DNA of 63,780 bases, taken from the NCBI RefSeq assembly GCF_029871205.1, contig NZ_SSOJ01000148.1:1-63780 (forward strand), written 5' to 3'. The stretch is from Pseudomonas sp. BN417 (GTDB lineage: Bacteria > Pseudomonadota > Gammaproteobacteria > Pseudomonadales > Pseudomonadaceae). The position numbers were made by a program, and so were the translations under genes. The notes beneath the pieces were generated by a model. It saw only the letters and a program-made list of their open reading frames with translations, ran no database searches and was not told the DNA's origin. Below, piece after piece: positions 9,470-18,289 of the stretch. Positions within the stretch are counted from its first letter, which is position 1; every line of letters begins with the position of its first letter.

Positions 9470-9928
9470 TCAGGCCAGATTGCTGGCGGCTTCGTGGATG
9501 GCGGCGCGAATCCGCACATAGGTGGCGCAGCGGCAGATATTGCCGCTCATGGCCGCATCTATGTCGGCATCGCTCGGCTTGCGGTTGCCCTGCAGCAGCG
9601 CGGTGGCCGACATGATCTGCCCGGACTGGCAGTAACCGCACTGCACCACGTCGAGCTTGCGCCAGGCCGTCTGCACGGCCTGGCCGACCGGGTCCTGGTC
9701 CACGGCTTCTATGGTGGTGACCTTCTTGCCCACCGCCGCCGAGACGGGGGTGATGCAGGAGCGGGTGGCCTGGCCGTCGAGTTGCACCGTGCAGGCGCCG
9801 CAGAGGGCCATGCCACAGCCGTACTTGGTGCCGGTCAGGTTGGCGACGTCGCGCAGGGCCCAGAGCAGGGGCATGTCCGCGGGCACGTCGAGTTCATGGT
9901 CCTTGCCGTTCAGGTTCAGGGTAATCAT
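9470..9928 (-). CDS. Molybdenum hydroxylase, [2Fe-2S] small subunit (IorA-like)
   Basis: 152 residues from the ATG at 9928 (GAGG about 11 bp upstream; a GTG at 9940 is an alternative). It carries two [2Fe-2S] clusters. The plant-ferredoxin type is [16 protein letters not shown] with a later RSC, and the second is [10 protein letters not shown] with GNICRCATY. It transfers electrons from the molybdenum subunit. It is the first gene of the pair, with the large subunit 11 bp downstream, and an AraC regulator is encoded just beyond on the same strand. Like other IorA-type subunits it has no signal of its own and may be co-exported with the Tat-bearing large subunit. Confidence 0.93.
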   Translation of the reverse strand: MITLNLNGKDHELDVPADMPLLWALRDVANLTGTKYGCGMALCGACTVQLDGQATRSCITPVSAAVGKKVTTIEAVDQDPVGQAVQTAWRKLDVVQCGYCQSGQIMSATALLQGNRKPSDADIDAAMSGNICRCATYVRIRAAIHEAASNLA

Positions 9929-10027
9929 CAGGCTTACCACCTCTGGCTGGATGGTTCATCGGAGCCGGCCGGTGATACCCGGCCGGAGGAGTCATTCAGG
10001 CTAGCCCGCCGGCGGCGGTGCGCCGTG

Positions 10028-10957
10028 TCAGGCCGACTGGCGCAGCCGCGCGATATCCCGCAGGGGCGGCGCGCCGAACAGCCGGCTGTACTCGCGGCTG
10101 AACTGCGACGGGCTTTCGTAGCCCACCCGGCCGCCGGCGCTGGCCGCGTCCAGGGCCTCGATCAGCATCAGCCGGCGGGCTTCCTGCAGGCGCAGGTGCT
10201 TCTGGAACTGCAGCGGGCTCATGGCCGTCATCGCCTTGAAGTGGTGATGCAGGGCCGAGGTGCTCATGTTCACTTCATTGGCCAGGCGCTCGATCTGCAA
10301 CGGCTGGTGGAAGTTCTGCCGCAGCCAGTTCACCGCCCGGCTGATGCGGTGGCCCTGGGTGCCGCTGCTGGCGATCTGGCGCAGTTGCGCGCACTGCTCG
10401 CCGCGCAGCAGACGGTAGAGGATCTCGCGGCGCACCAGCGGCGCCAGGGCGGGAATGTCTTCCGGGGTGTCCAACAGCTGTACCAGACGCAGTACGGCGT
10501 CCTGCAGCGGCACACCCAGGCCGCTGACCGAGAGGCAGCGCGGGCAAGGCTGGGGAGCCGGCGCGGGCACCGGGAAATCCATCAGCAGGGCGCTGATTTC
10601 CTTGGGGTCGAGGTCAAGGCGCAGGCTGAGGAAAGGGACCTCCGGGCTGGCCTCGGTGACCTGCCCGATCACCGGCAGGTCCACCGATACCACCAGGTAC
10701 TCGGACGGCCCGTAGTGGTAGGTCTCCTCGCCCAGCACCGACTGCTTGCGGCCCTGAACCACCAGGCCCAGGGCCGGTTCGTAGAGACAGTGCAAGGGTT
10801 CGCTGGGCTGGGAGGCACGGAACAGGGTCAGACCGGGAACGGCGGTGGTCCGGGCGCCGTCCTCTCCGGTGAATCGATCAATCAGCCGCACCAACTGCTG
10901 CTGCTGGCGGACGGCCGTATCGGACTCATGGGGAGCCGGGAAGGCGTGTGCATTCAT
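10028..10957 (-). CDS. AraC family transcriptional regulator
   Basis: 309 residues from the ATG at 10957; an in-frame start at 10996 is less likely. The N-terminal part (TLFRASQPSEPLHCLYEPALGLVVQGRK) is the cupin-type domain of the AraC_N group. The C-terminal 100 residues hold two helix-turn-helix motifs (IERLANEVNMSTSALHHHFK and AGGRVGYESPSQFSREYSRLFG). It lies 99 bp upstream of the iorAB-like genes on the same strand, so it probably senses a small aldehyde-like effector and controls those genes. The effector is not known. Confidence 0.9.
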   Translation of the reverse strand: MNAHAFPAPHESDTAVRQQQQLVRLIDRFTGEDGARTTAVPGLTLFRASQPSEPLHCLYEPALGLVVQGRKQSVLGEETYHYGPSEYLVVSVDLPVIGQVTEASPEVPFLSLRLDLDPKEISALLMDFPVPAPAPQPCPRCLSVSGLGVPLQDAVLRLVQLLDTPEDIPALAPLVRREILYRLLRGEQCAQLRQIASSGTQGHRISRAVNWLRQNFHQPLQIERLANEVNMSTSALHHHFKAMTAMSPLQFQKHLRLQEARRLMLIEALDAASAGGRVGYESPSQFSREYSRLFGAPPLRDIARLRQSA

Positions 10958-11122
10958 GGTTCTGACCCTCGGCGAAGATGGGTCAACTCTACCCATCGCT
11001 TGCGGGCTAGTCTCGCCTCTGGAAGCGGTTCGAGAGAATCAGGCAAGAATCCAGCAGGATTCGGCTATCGACCGGGCCGCCTCGCGCGGCACACTGCCCA
11101 CCATTCGAAAACAACACAGATT

Positions 11123-11147
11123 CGGGGCGGGCAACGTGCCCGCCCCG
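11123..11147 (-). terminator. Terminator of mexS
   Basis: Perfect 10-bp stem CGGGGCGGGC-aacgt-GCCCGCCCCG, beginning 7 bp after the mexS stop codon. On the mexS strand it is followed by AATCTGTGTTGTTTT. Confidence 0.7.
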
Positions 11148-11153
11148 CCTTCC

Positions 11154-12176
11154 TCAGTCGGCGACTTTCATGACCACCCGGCCACCCGCCGGGCAGGTTT
11201 CCATATGACGGTTGGCCTCGACGAAGTCCTCGAACGCGAAGACGCGATCAACCGGAGGCTTCAACAGATGATCACGGGTCATCTGGTTGATATGGTCCAG
11301 CGCCCGCTTGACCGAAGCCTCATTGGTCTCGATGCCCAACTCCGGAGAACCGGTGAAGTCGAGTACGCAATGACGATAGAACTGCAGATGCTTCTTGAAC
11401 GCGGCGCAAGCCGGGAACGCAGTATCGTTTCCGCCGTTGCAGCCATAGACGACCAGCTTGCCGCGCGTCGCGGCAACGTCGCCCAGGAGTTTCATCTGCT
11501 GGCCGGCGCACTGGTCCAGCACCACTTCGACACCCTTGCCCTGGGTGAAGCGCTCGACTTCCAGGACCAGGTCCTGCTCTTCGGTGACGATGATCTTGTC
11601 GGCGCCCAGCGTCTTGATGAAAGCCCGGCTTTCCGGGTAGCTGGTCGACGCGATGACCTTGGCACCCAGCGCCTTGGCCAGTTGCACCGTCTGCGGCGCC
11701 AGGCAATGCCCGGCCTCGGTGACCAGCACATGCTGGCCAGGCTTCAGCCCGCCCAGGTCCACCAGGGCGAAATAGGCCATCAGCAGCGCCGTGTAGTGGA
11801 TGCTGGCCTCGACCGGCGTCAGGGCGTCGGGATAGGCGACAAGGCCGTGGCGCGGCATCACCACCAGGTCGCCCCAGGCCGGATATTGGCTCGGGGTACC
11901 GGCAGGGAAGCTGGCCACGGGGGTACCGGGGGTCAGGTCGTCAACGCCCTCGCCCACGGCTTCCACGATGCCGGCCACCTCGGCGCCGAGGCCGGAAGGT
12001 AGCTGGGCCACTTGCTCGGCCGCGAGATTCTGCCGCCAGAGCACGTCCCTCCAGCCCACACCCAGAGCCTGGGTGCGCACCAGGACTTCGCCCGGGCCCG
12101 GAACGGGGGTCGGCAGCTCGTCCAGTTGGAGGACTTCGGGGCCACCAAACTGGTGAAAACGGATCATGCGGGACAT
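11154..12176 (-). CDS. mexS: MexS-like zinc-independent MDR oxidoreductase (quinone oxidoreductase family)
   Basis: 340 residues from the ATG at 12176, which has GAGG 6 bp upstream. It is a medium-chain reductase: N-terminal SRMIRFHQFGGPEVLQLDEL, a GroES-like part with GLGAEVAGIVEAVGEG, and a nucleotide-binding part (GQHVLVTEAGHCLAPQTVQL). The zinc-binding residues of alcohol dehydrogenases are absent. The sequence matches PAO1 MexS (PA2491) as I remember it, including AACAAFKKHLQFYRH near the end. In P. aeruginosa, mexS mutation switches on MexEF-OprN through MexT, possibly by accumulation of a toxic electrophile. It is divergent from mexT, with a MexT-like box in the shared promoter region. 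An ordinary 10-bp hairpin follows it. Confidence 0.9.
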   Translation of the reverse strand: MSRMIRFHQFGGPEVLQLDELPTPVPGPGEVLVRTQALGVGWRDVLWRQNLAAEQVAQLPSGLGAEVAGIVEAVGEGVDDLTPGTPVASFPAGTPSQYPAWGDLVVMPRHGLVAYPDALTPVEASIHYTALLMAYFALVDLGGLKPGQHVLVTEAGHCLAPQTVQLAKALGAKVIASTSYPESRAFIKTLGADKIIVTEEQDLVLEVERFTQGKGVEVVLDQCAGQQMKLLGDVAATRGKLVVYGCNGGNDTAFPACAAFKKHLQFYRHCVLDFTGSPELGIETNEASVKRALDHINQMTRDHLLKPPVDRVFAFEDFVEANRHMETCPAGGRVVMKVAD

Positions 12177-12253
12177 CACATACCTCGCCTGTGTCTCTTC
12201 TATAGCCATGGACTCTATCCGGGCTCTATCCACAAAACCACCCGTGGCCATTG

Positions 12254-12277
12254 ATAGTTGTCATAAACGGCGATGAT
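12254..12277. promoter_or_regulatory. Candidate MexT box between mexS and mexT
   Basis: Read on the minus strand it fits the MexT consensus ATCA-N5-GTCGAT-N4-ACYAT as I recall it. Both outer parts match exactly (ATCA and ACTAT; on the plus strand ATAGT and TGAT), and the centre reads ATAAAC where ATCGAC is expected (4 of 6). It lies about 78 bp upstream of the mexS start codon, where a LysR activator would bind. Confidence 0.6.
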
Positions 12278-12338
12278 GTGAGCCTTGACGATCGGACACG
12301 GGAACTGCACCTTTCACACATCAATTACGGATGATTCC

Positions 12339-13256
12339 ATGAACCGGAACGACTTGCGAAGAGTTGACCTCAACCTTCTGATCGTGTTCGAGACGCTCAT
12401 GCATGAGCGCAGCGTGACACGCGCAGCAGAGAAGCTGTTCCTCGGCCAACCGGCGATCAGCGCGGCGCTGGCGCGCCTGCGGACCCTGTTCGACGATCCG
12501 CTCTTCGTCCGTACCGGCCGCAGCATGGAACCTTCGGCCAGGGCCATGGAGATCTTCGCCCTGCTCTCCCCGGCGCTGGATTCCATCTCCACTGCCGTCA
12601 GCCGTGCCGCCGACTTCGACCCGGCCACCAGCACCGCGGTGTTCCGCGTCGGCCTGTCGGACGACGTGGAATTCGCCCTGCTCCCCGCCCTGCTCCGTCG
12701 CCTGCGCGCCGAGGCGCCGGGCGTGGTGCTGGTGGTGCGGCGCACCAACTATCTGTTGATGCCCAACCTGCTGGCCTCTGGCGAGATCTCCGTGGGCGTC
12801 AGCTACACGGACGAACTGCCGGCCAACGCCAAGCGCAAGACCCTGCGCCGTTCCAAGCCCAAGCTGCTGCGCGCCGACACCGTGCCCGGCGCCCTGAGCG
12901 TCGACGACTATTGCGAACGGCCCCACGCCCTGGTGTCCTTCGCCGGCGACCTGAATGGCTTCGTCGACGAAGAACTGGCCAAGATCGGCCGCAAACGACG
13001 GGTGGTGCTGGCGGTGCCGCAATTCAACGGTCTTGGCACCTTGCTCGCCGGCACCGACCTGGTGGCCATGGTCCCGGACTACACCGCTGCCGCCCTGACC
13101 GCCGCCGGCGGCCTGCGCGCCGAAGATCCGCCCATGTCGACCCAGGCCTTCGAGCTGTCCATGGCCTGGCGCGGTGCCCAGGACAACGACCCCGCCGAAC
13201 GCTGGCTGCGCTCGCGCATCCAGATGTATTGCGGGGATCCTGACAGCCTCGAGTAA
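12339..13256 (+). CDS. mexT: MexT, LysR-type activator of mexEF-oprN (3' end recoded by the integrated element)
   Basis: 305 residues, close to the 304 of PAO1 MexT. It has an N-terminal winged helix (VDLNLLIVFETLMHERSVTR, GQPAISAALARLR) and a LysR effector domain. Long blocks match MexT as I remember it (NRNDLRRVDLNLLIVFETLM, AFELSMAWRGAQDNDPAERW). MexT activates mexEF-oprN and mexS. Here the element begins at codon 295: codons 295-305 and the stop are encoded by or across the left attachment site (13221-13256), and a second copy of the same 36 nt, differing only synonymously, lies at 27897-27932. The protein therefore remains full length. The gene is divergent from mexS. The ATG at 12339 has only a weak ribosome site. 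Confidence 0.93.
   Translation: MNRNDLRRVDLNLLIVFETLMHERSVTRAAEKLFLGQPAISAALARLRTLFDDPLFVRTGRSMEPSARAMEIFALLSPALDSISTAVSRAADFDPATSTAVFRVGLSDDVEFALLPALLRRLRAEAPGVVLVVRRTNYLLMPNLLASGEISVGVSYTDELPANAKRKTLRRSKPKLLRADTVPGALSVDDYCERPHALVSFAGDLNGFVDEELAKIGRKRRVVLAVPQFNGLGTLLAGTDLVAMVPDYTAAALTAAGGLRAEDPPMSTQAFELSMAWRGAQDNDPAERWLRSRIQMYCGDPDSLE
13221..13256 (+). other. attL: left attachment site inside mexT
   Basis: A 20-bp core (13221-13240) followed by 16 bp of element DNA that finish mexT (P, D, S, L, E, stop as CCT GAC AGC CTC GAG TAA). The core begins exactly at codon 295 of mexT. Its partner is attR at 27897. Confidence 0.92.
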
Positions 13257-13356
13257 ATCAGGCTAAATCACCATGAAACCCACGGATACCAAGGCTTACA
13301 GCTAAAGGTTGCTGCCTGTTGCTGGTTGGGGCTGCTGGTTGTTTTCCGTTGTTTTT

Positions 13357-13375
13357 GGGGGCAAGCTTGGGGGCA
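13357..13375. repeat. Putative integrase arm site, left copy
   Basis: GGGGGCAAGCTTGGGGGCA, itself two GGGGGCA heptamers around AGCTT, 117 bp inside the left core. An identical 19-mer is at 27810-27828, and an inverted AGCTTGCCCCC is at 13395-13405, just before the integrase start. The placement suggests integrase arm-type or excisionase sites. Confidence 0.7.
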
Positions 13376-13406
13376 TTGACCTTCAAAACGCAGGAGCTTG
13401 CCCCCA

Positions 13407-14639
13407 ATGTCCAGCGCACGCGGAACACTCACAGACGCCAAAATCGGAAAGCTCAGCGAGCCCGGCAAGAAGCACAGCGACGGGACCGTGGGCGGCCTGT
13501 ACCTCGAAGTCACCAAGGCCGGAAATCGACTCTGGAGACTGAAATACCGCATGGACGGTGCCGAAGGACGCTATGCCATCGGGGCCTGGCCTGAGATTGG
13601 CGTCACGGAGGCCCGCAGAATCGCGACAGAAGCGCGTGCGGGGATTGCCCGTGGTGTGAAGCCGGTTGACGCTAGGAACGCGCAGAAGGCCGCACAGGAG
13701 GCTGAGAAAGCCAGGACATTCCGGGCCGTCGCCGAGCAGTGGCTTGGACGGGAGCGCGGGCGCCTGGTGGAGCGCTCCATCACAGGCTTCGAGCAGGCGC
13801 TCACAAAGCACGTCTACCCCGCGCTGGGTGACATGCAAGTCGCAACCATCCGGCTTGAGCACATCGCTGGTGTTATCAGGAAGCTGGAGGCCGAAGGGAT
13901 CACCTCCATGGCCAAGCGCGTGCGGACGATCATTCGGGCGGTGCTGGGCTATGCACAGGGATTGGGCTGGGTCGAGTCGAACGCGGCGGACGTCCGGGGC
14001 GGCGCGCTGCGCATCGAGCACCGAACCGAAAGCTATGCAGCCCTCGAAACGCCGGATGAGCTGCAGCGGTTCCTATGCACCCTGTACGCGGCAGAAGACT
14101 CCGTTGTCACGCGAGCGCTCAAGCTCCTGTTCATCCTGGCGCCGCGACCGGGCGAGCTGGCCACGATGCGCTGGGAGGATCTGTCCGACCTCGACGCCGA
14201 GTCCCCGGAATGGCGCTACACGCCAGGCAAGACGGCGCACCGTGAACGCGGCAAGCATGTGGTACCGCTGCCGCCCCAAGCGGTAGAGATCCTGCGGGCA
14301 CAGCACAGCCAGCGAGTCGTGGACAGCAAGGGCCGAGGCTGGGTCTTCCCCTCCCCCAGGCGCCCCGGGCTGCCGCTTACGGGTGACAGCCTGCTCAAGG
14401 CGATACGCCGGCTGGGATTCGAATCCACGGCACATGGCGCCAGAGCGTGCTTCCGCTCCATCGCACATGAGCACCTGGGCGCAGATTGGGTGGTTCTGGA
14501 GCTGCACCTGTCGCACAGGATGCCCGGCCCGCTGGGAGCCGCATACGCAAGGGCACAGCTCCTGCCGCAGCGGCGGGAGGTTGTTCAGCGCTGGGCGTGT
14601 TATCTGGATGAGCTTCGGGCAAAGGGCCAGGCGGCGTGA
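13407..14639 (+). CDS. int: P4-type tyrosine integrase
   Basis: 410 residues from the ATG at 13407 (GGAG 10 bp upstream). Catalyses site-specific integration and excision. The N-terminal DUF4102-type arm-binding domain is seen (LTDAKIGKLSEPGKKHSDGT, LYLEVTKAGNRLWRLKYR, IGAWPEIGVTEARR). The catalytic domain has an Arg in APRPGELATMRW, a Lys/His region (TAHRERGKHVVPL), HGARACFRS, LHLSHR, and a Tyr in AAYARAQLLPQRR, so the active site looks complete. The gene lies 150 bp inside attL and reads away from mexT, as expected for the enzyme responsible for this insertion. Its usual targets are tRNA 3' ends; here the target is a protein gene. Confidence 0.95.
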   Translation: MSSARGTLTDAKIGKLSEPGKKHSDGTVGGLYLEVTKAGNRLWRLKYRMDGAEGRYAIGAWPEIGVTEARRIATEARAGIARGVKPVDARNAQKAAQEAEKARTFRAVAEQWLGRERGRLVERSITGFEQALTKHVYPALGDMQVATIRLEHIAGVIRKLEAEGITSMAKRVRTIIRAVLGYAQGLGWVESNAADVRGGALRIEHRTESYAALETPDELQRFLCTLYAAEDSVVTRALKLLFILAPRPGELATMRWEDLSDLDAESPEWRYTPGKTAHRERGKHVVPLPPQAVEILRAQHSQRVVDSKGRGWVFPSPRRPGLPLTGDSLLKAIRRLGFESTAHGARACFRSIAHEHLGADWVVLELHLSHRMPGPLGAAYARAQLLPQRREVVQRWACYLDELRAKGQAA

Positions 14640-15351
14640 CACACAGCGTCGGATGGGTGGTGGCACAGTGCCATTTTTCCAGCCTGCAGCACAGCGCCTA
14701 TGAGCCTATGCGCTATGAACCCCCCCTCAAACTCTATAGAAACCCTATATTCCTTATTCTCACCAATCTTAAATATAGGGTAATAGGGTAATAACAATCT
14801 CAATCCCTGTGCTCTAGCTCGGGCTTTTCAGCCTATGAACCCTGCGCCCGGCGTGCCTCATAAATTATGAGCTACCCCGCATAACAAACCGTTTGAGCTC
14901 CCAATAACTTCGCCGCTACGCAAACGGTATTTAGTTAAAAATAATTAAAATCTGCCGTTTTAACTCTAAAATCAGCCCAATTATGAAGGGGGGTTCATAG
15001 GCTCATAGCGATTCTATGAGCCCCAAGCAGCCAATTCCCCAAGCCTCCCGGACCCACTTCAGCCGCCCTTAAGTTCCAATCCCGCCCCGGTCCACCCCTC
15101 CACAAGTTGCCACCCGGATTTATTTTGGTGGCAAAAGAACTGTGCACTTCATGTATCCCAGGCGCTCGCTGTGCCTGCAGAAGTCGCCGCCTGGATACTG
15201 CACTTTTCAAGCCTTTTTCGCGATCCCACACAAATTATCGCACCGCAATGTGAAAACCCTTCCCAACAATCGAGGCCGGCGTATATTCCGACCCCAAGCG
15301 GTAAGCCGCTAGAAAGTTGAACCAGATACAACTAGTGCGAGGGTCGAAAAC
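14640..15351. other. AT-rich iteron-containing region, candidate replication origin of the element
   Basis: 712 bp with no convincing gene, much richer in A+T than its neighbours. It holds six copies of the octamer TATGARCC: direct at 14699, 14714, 14834 and 15015, and inverted at 14992 and 15000. The two clusters form a long imperfect inverted repeat, and the left one carries an extra 7-bp CGCTATG. Between them are runs such as ATATAGGGTAATAGGGTAATAAC and TTTAGTTAAAAATAATTAAAA. It directly precedes the AlpA / PrimPol / helicase genes, the place where P4-type satellites keep an origin. Confidence 0.6.
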
Positions 15352-15597
15352 ATGAACAAGCCAGAGTCCACTGCGAATGTCAGTCCGGCTTTCCTGAGAA
15401 GGAAGCAAGTTTGCGAGAAAGTCGGCGTCGGCCCGAACTTGCTTGAGGCGTTGATGGCAACTCGTGGGTTCCCCCAGCCGATACCCGCCACCACTGTGCG
15501 TAAGAGCGGCCGGCCATCGGTGCAGCTTTGGGTTAATCAGCAGGTAGACGCCTGGCTTGCGGAGTTCTGCACCAACCAGACTGAGGCCAGCGCCTGA
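15352..15597 (+). CDS. AlpA-like small DNA-binding protein (excisionase or regulator)
   Basis: 81 residues. The FLRRKQVCEKVGVGPNLLEA segment (residues about 15-35) followed by MATRGFPQPIPA and VQLWVNQQVDAWLAEF follows the plan of AlpA/MerR-type winged helix proteins, which act as excisionase or activator of the integrase in P4-like elements. The ATG at 15352 has GAGGG 9 bp upstream. It precedes the replication genes on the same strand with about 180 bp between. That gap contains AAAAAGCC and GGCTTTT arms (15669-15706), a possible weak attenuator. Confidence 0.75.
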   Translation: MNKPESTANVSPAFLRRKQVCEKVGVGPNLLEALMATRGFPQPIPATTVRKSGRPSVQLWVNQQVDAWLAEFCTNQTEASA

Positions 15598-15773
15598 GAC
15601 TGCACCAGTAGCGGCGCTGCGTTGATACCGCCCACTAGGTAGGACAGGCGCTGCGCCTACCAAACAAAGAAAAAGCCCCGGAGGTACGAGCTCACAAGGC
15701 TTTTATAAGAACGATGCCTGCCCCGTAGAAAAACCTGTGATCCCTGCCGTCTGTGGAGGGGGCTGGATCGCAG

Positions 15774-16844
15774 ATGGACAACTCCATCGGGGGCATCCTC
15801 ATGTTTTGTAATAATGTAACACTTTCACCCAATCAGCAAGCGCAGCCCGACGACTCGCCCGCACGAACTCTTGTGCTTCCGCTCGACCTGTTCCGCGGGG
15901 CGGACGACAACCGCGCGGCTGCGGCGATCTACCTGGGTCACCGCTTGGTGTGTATCCCGCTGGTAGCCCAATCGAAACAGCCAGTGATGCGCTTCAAGCA
16001 CCTGAGCGGCTTCGACACGTTCGATGAAGTGCCAGCGGGTGACCTGATGACGGCACAAATCCCCTGGCGTTACGACCCGAGGCTGGGCATCGGCGTCCTG
16101 TTGCGACCCTCGGGCTTGGTGGTCATCGACTGCGACAGTTCCGCAGCGGTGGCCGAAGCCATCGCCAACACCCCGGAACCCTGTAACAACATCGTGCGCA
16201 CGTCCAAAGGCGCGCACCTGTACTACTACCGGCCCGCGCATTGCCCGTCGGCTCGCGCCATCCAGAAAGGCAGCAGCCAGGCCATCGACGTGCTGGCCGA
16301 TGGCTTCACCGTGGCGCCGCCGTCCCTGCATCCCTCCGGGAACCAATATGAGTGGCTGTGTGCCGGCACCCTGCAGCCGGCACCGGAATGGGCTGTTGGC
16401 CTGCTCATGGCCGCCCATGCACGCCATGTGGAAGCGGTCGCCCTGGACAGCAATAGCGTCATGCAGGCGTTCCCCAACACCGCCGAAGACGCCGCCTGCC
16501 TGCTCGATGTGCTGCGCTTCCGTGATCCCAAGACCGCCGACCTGCTGTCGGTGCCGGGCATGGTGCAGCACTATCCGGACCGCTCCCGCTGCCTGTGGCT
16601 GGCCATCAACACACTGCGCCGGCTCACCCAAACCGATGCGGGCGTACCGCCACGCAAGATGGCGGCGCTGCGTGCCAGGGCACCGGAACTCAGTGATGAG
16701 TCGATAGCCAAGGTGATCTGGTTCGGCGCCTTGGGCAGTCAGGATCTGGCCGAGAAACCCAAGGCCAAGGGCTGGCAATGGTTCTGTGACGAGATAGCAC
16801 GGGCGCGGGCCATGGCCCTGCCTGAGCAGGGGGAACAACAATGA
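15774..16844 (+). CDS. PrimPol-type primase-polymerase
   Basis: 356 residues from the ATG at 15774 (GGAGGGGG about 11 bp upstream); starts at 15753 (GTG) or 15801 are possible. It is an archaeo-eukaryotic primase-like enzyme that primes element DNA replication. The three family motifs are visible: the metal-binding DxD in GLVVIDCDS, the SxH-type SKGAHLYY, and the third acidic residue in QAIDVLADG, followed by APPSLHPSGNQYEW. The C-terminal part is helical and probably contacts the helicase. Its stop overlaps the helicase start (ATGA). Such modules are usual in satellites and small integrative elements. Confidence 0.88.
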   Translation: MDNSIGGILMFCNNVTLSPNQQAQPDDSPARTLVLPLDLFRGADDNRAAAAIYLGHRLVCIPLVAQSKQPVMRFKHLSGFDTFDEVPAGDLMTAQIPWRYDPRLGIGVLLRPSGLVVIDCDSSAAVAEAIANTPEPCNNIVRTSKGAHLYYYRPAHCPSARAIQKGSSQAIDVLADGFTVAPPSLHPSGNQYEWLCAGTLQPAPEWAVGLLMAAHARHVEAVALDSNSVMQAFPNTAEDAACLLDVLRFRDPKTADLLSVPGMVQHYPDRSRCLWLAINTLRRLTQTDAGVPPRKMAALRARAPELSDESIAKVIWFGALGSQDLAEKPKAKGWQWFCDEIARARAMALPEQGEQQ

Positions 16845-18289
16845 GCGCCGCAGTCACCCCCGCCATGGGCGTGGACGTAATGAAACAGCGCATGGAGCAA
16901 GCGCTTATGGACGTATCCGACCGGTTCTTCTTGTTCGCCAGCGATCGGGATCCGCAAGCCGTCGAATATGCAACGGGCAAACACTTCTCGAAGGGGTCTT
17001 TCAAGGCGCTGGACCTTGAAATCCCAGACGTTCAGGTTGGGACTCATGCCAATGGCAGCCCGAGGTATATGGATGCCCAAGACTTTTGGTGGGAACACAA
17101 GGGCTACCCCAAGCGCGTCGTCACAGCGATGACCTTTGAGCCCTTGCCGCATGTCGGGGCGGACGGCAAGCAAATCGAAGACGACAGAATGTCGCCCACC
17201 TACAACATGTGGTTTCGGCTGCGCGAAGGCATGGTGAAGCCGGACCTGAGTGCGACAAGCGCGGATATCGAACCTTTCACCCGATTCCTGGGGCGCCTGG
17301 CTGGTGGCGCGCGGGATGAAGGCGGGGTCGGCCTTAAAGCGCTGCTGTGCTGGACGGCTTCGCTCTACCTGAGGCCACACATAAAGATCCTCCACGTGCC
17401 TGTGCTGCACAGTCCAGAAGAGGGCGTCGGCAAATCGGCGTTCATCGAACTACTGCGGGCGATGTTGGGTAGCGGACTGGTCAACTCAGTCGAGGGCGCC
17501 GCGCTCAAGTCGAAGTTTCAAAGCTCCCTGTGGCCATACCTTGTCGTCGGAGTGAATGAGGTGTCTGCCGTCCGCGACCCCGACACCGCCGGGCGCTTGA
17601 AGACACTCATCACTGACCCGTTCATGCGCATCGAGGTCAAGCAAGTCACCGCCCACGACAACGTGCCGAACTACTTGCAGTTCGTCTACACCTCGAACGA
17701 TCTGAATTGCGTGGCGCTGAGTGGAATTGGTGAACGTCGCCACTTGATTCTGGCTTGCGATGAAACGCCGATGACGCCGGCTGACTACCGAGCAATCGTC
17801 GGGTGGATGCAGAACGGCGGCGCTGCCAAGGTGGCGGGCGTGCTCGTGAAGACGTTCGGCTACGACGGCAAAGGGTTCGAATCCATCGGCTGGGATGCCA
17901 AGGCGCGGCCGCCAGTCACTGACGCCAAGCTGGACATGTTTGAGGAGTCCATGAGTCCCCTGGCCAAGTTCATCAAGGCCAAGATCGACCGCCGGGAAAA
18001 GCCGTTCGAGAAAGACCTGGGCGACATAGATGACCTTGTGCAGATCCTCAGCCTCGATAGCCAAGCGGTGCTAGCCGCGCAAAAACTCACGGTCAATAAA
18101 GACACCCTGCCCCCCGCGTTGAGGCAAGCCGGCGTGACGCACATCCGCACCAGCCGCGTGAAGGGTTACGCCCACTGGTGTTGGCGTAACGCCGCGGAGT
18201 GGGGCAAGAAAACGCCGCAGGAACGACGGGACCACGCTGCCAGGCCAGGCGCGTCTCTCCATGCAATCGAAGGGGGCAAGCAGCCATGA
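16841..18289 (+). CDS. D5/SF3-like replicative helicase (DUF5906-type)
   Basis: 482 residues. Its Walker A is SPEEGVGKSAFIELL near residue 190, a Walker B-like VVGVNEVS follows near 230, and a sensor region VYTSNDLNCVAL follows near 285. This order is that of phage and plasmid superfamily 3 helicases fused or linked to PrimPol. The N-terminal 180 residues are family-specific, and the C-terminus is a small basic domain that may bind the origin. It overlaps the primase gene by 4 bp, and the next small gene overlaps its own stop by 4 bp, so the three are translationally coupled. Confidence 0.88.
   Translation: MSAAVTPAMGVDVMKQRMEQALMDVSDRFFLFASDRDPQAVEYATGKHFSKGSFKALDLEIPDVQVGTHANGSPRYMDAQDFWWEHKGYPKRVVTAMTFEPLPHVGADGKQIEDDRMSPTYNMWFRLREGMVKPDLSATSADIEPFTRFLGRLAGGARDEGGVGLKALLCWTASLYLRPHIKILHVPVLHSPEEGVGKSAFIELLRAMLGSGLVNSVEGAALKSKFQSSLWPYLVVGVNEVSAVRDPDTAGRLKTLITDPFMRIEVKQVTAHDNVPNYLQFVYTSNDLNCVALSGIGERRHLILACDETPMTPADYRAIVGWMQNGGAAKVAGVLVKTFGYDGKGFESIGWDAKARPPVTDAKLDMFEESMSPLAKFIKAKIDRREKPFEKDLGDIDDLVQILSLDSQAVLAAQKLTVNKDTLPPALRQAGVTHIRTSRVKGYAHWCWRNAAEWGKKTPQERRDHAARPGASLHAIEGGKQP

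Noticed and set aside
6930-9521. 863-codon plus-strand frame over the molybdenum hydroxylase gene
   Set aside because: Antisense shadow of 7221-9458. The real gene has Tat, catalytic Glu and conserved blocks.
13401-14639. tRNA gene as the integration target
   Set aside because: P4-type integrases usually insert in tRNA genes, so I looked near both cores. The repeat falls in the mexT coding sequence and no cloverleaf is visible.
14698-15022. CRISPR array
   Set aside because: The repeats are 8 bp, in both orientations and irregularly spaced, with no cas gene in the window.
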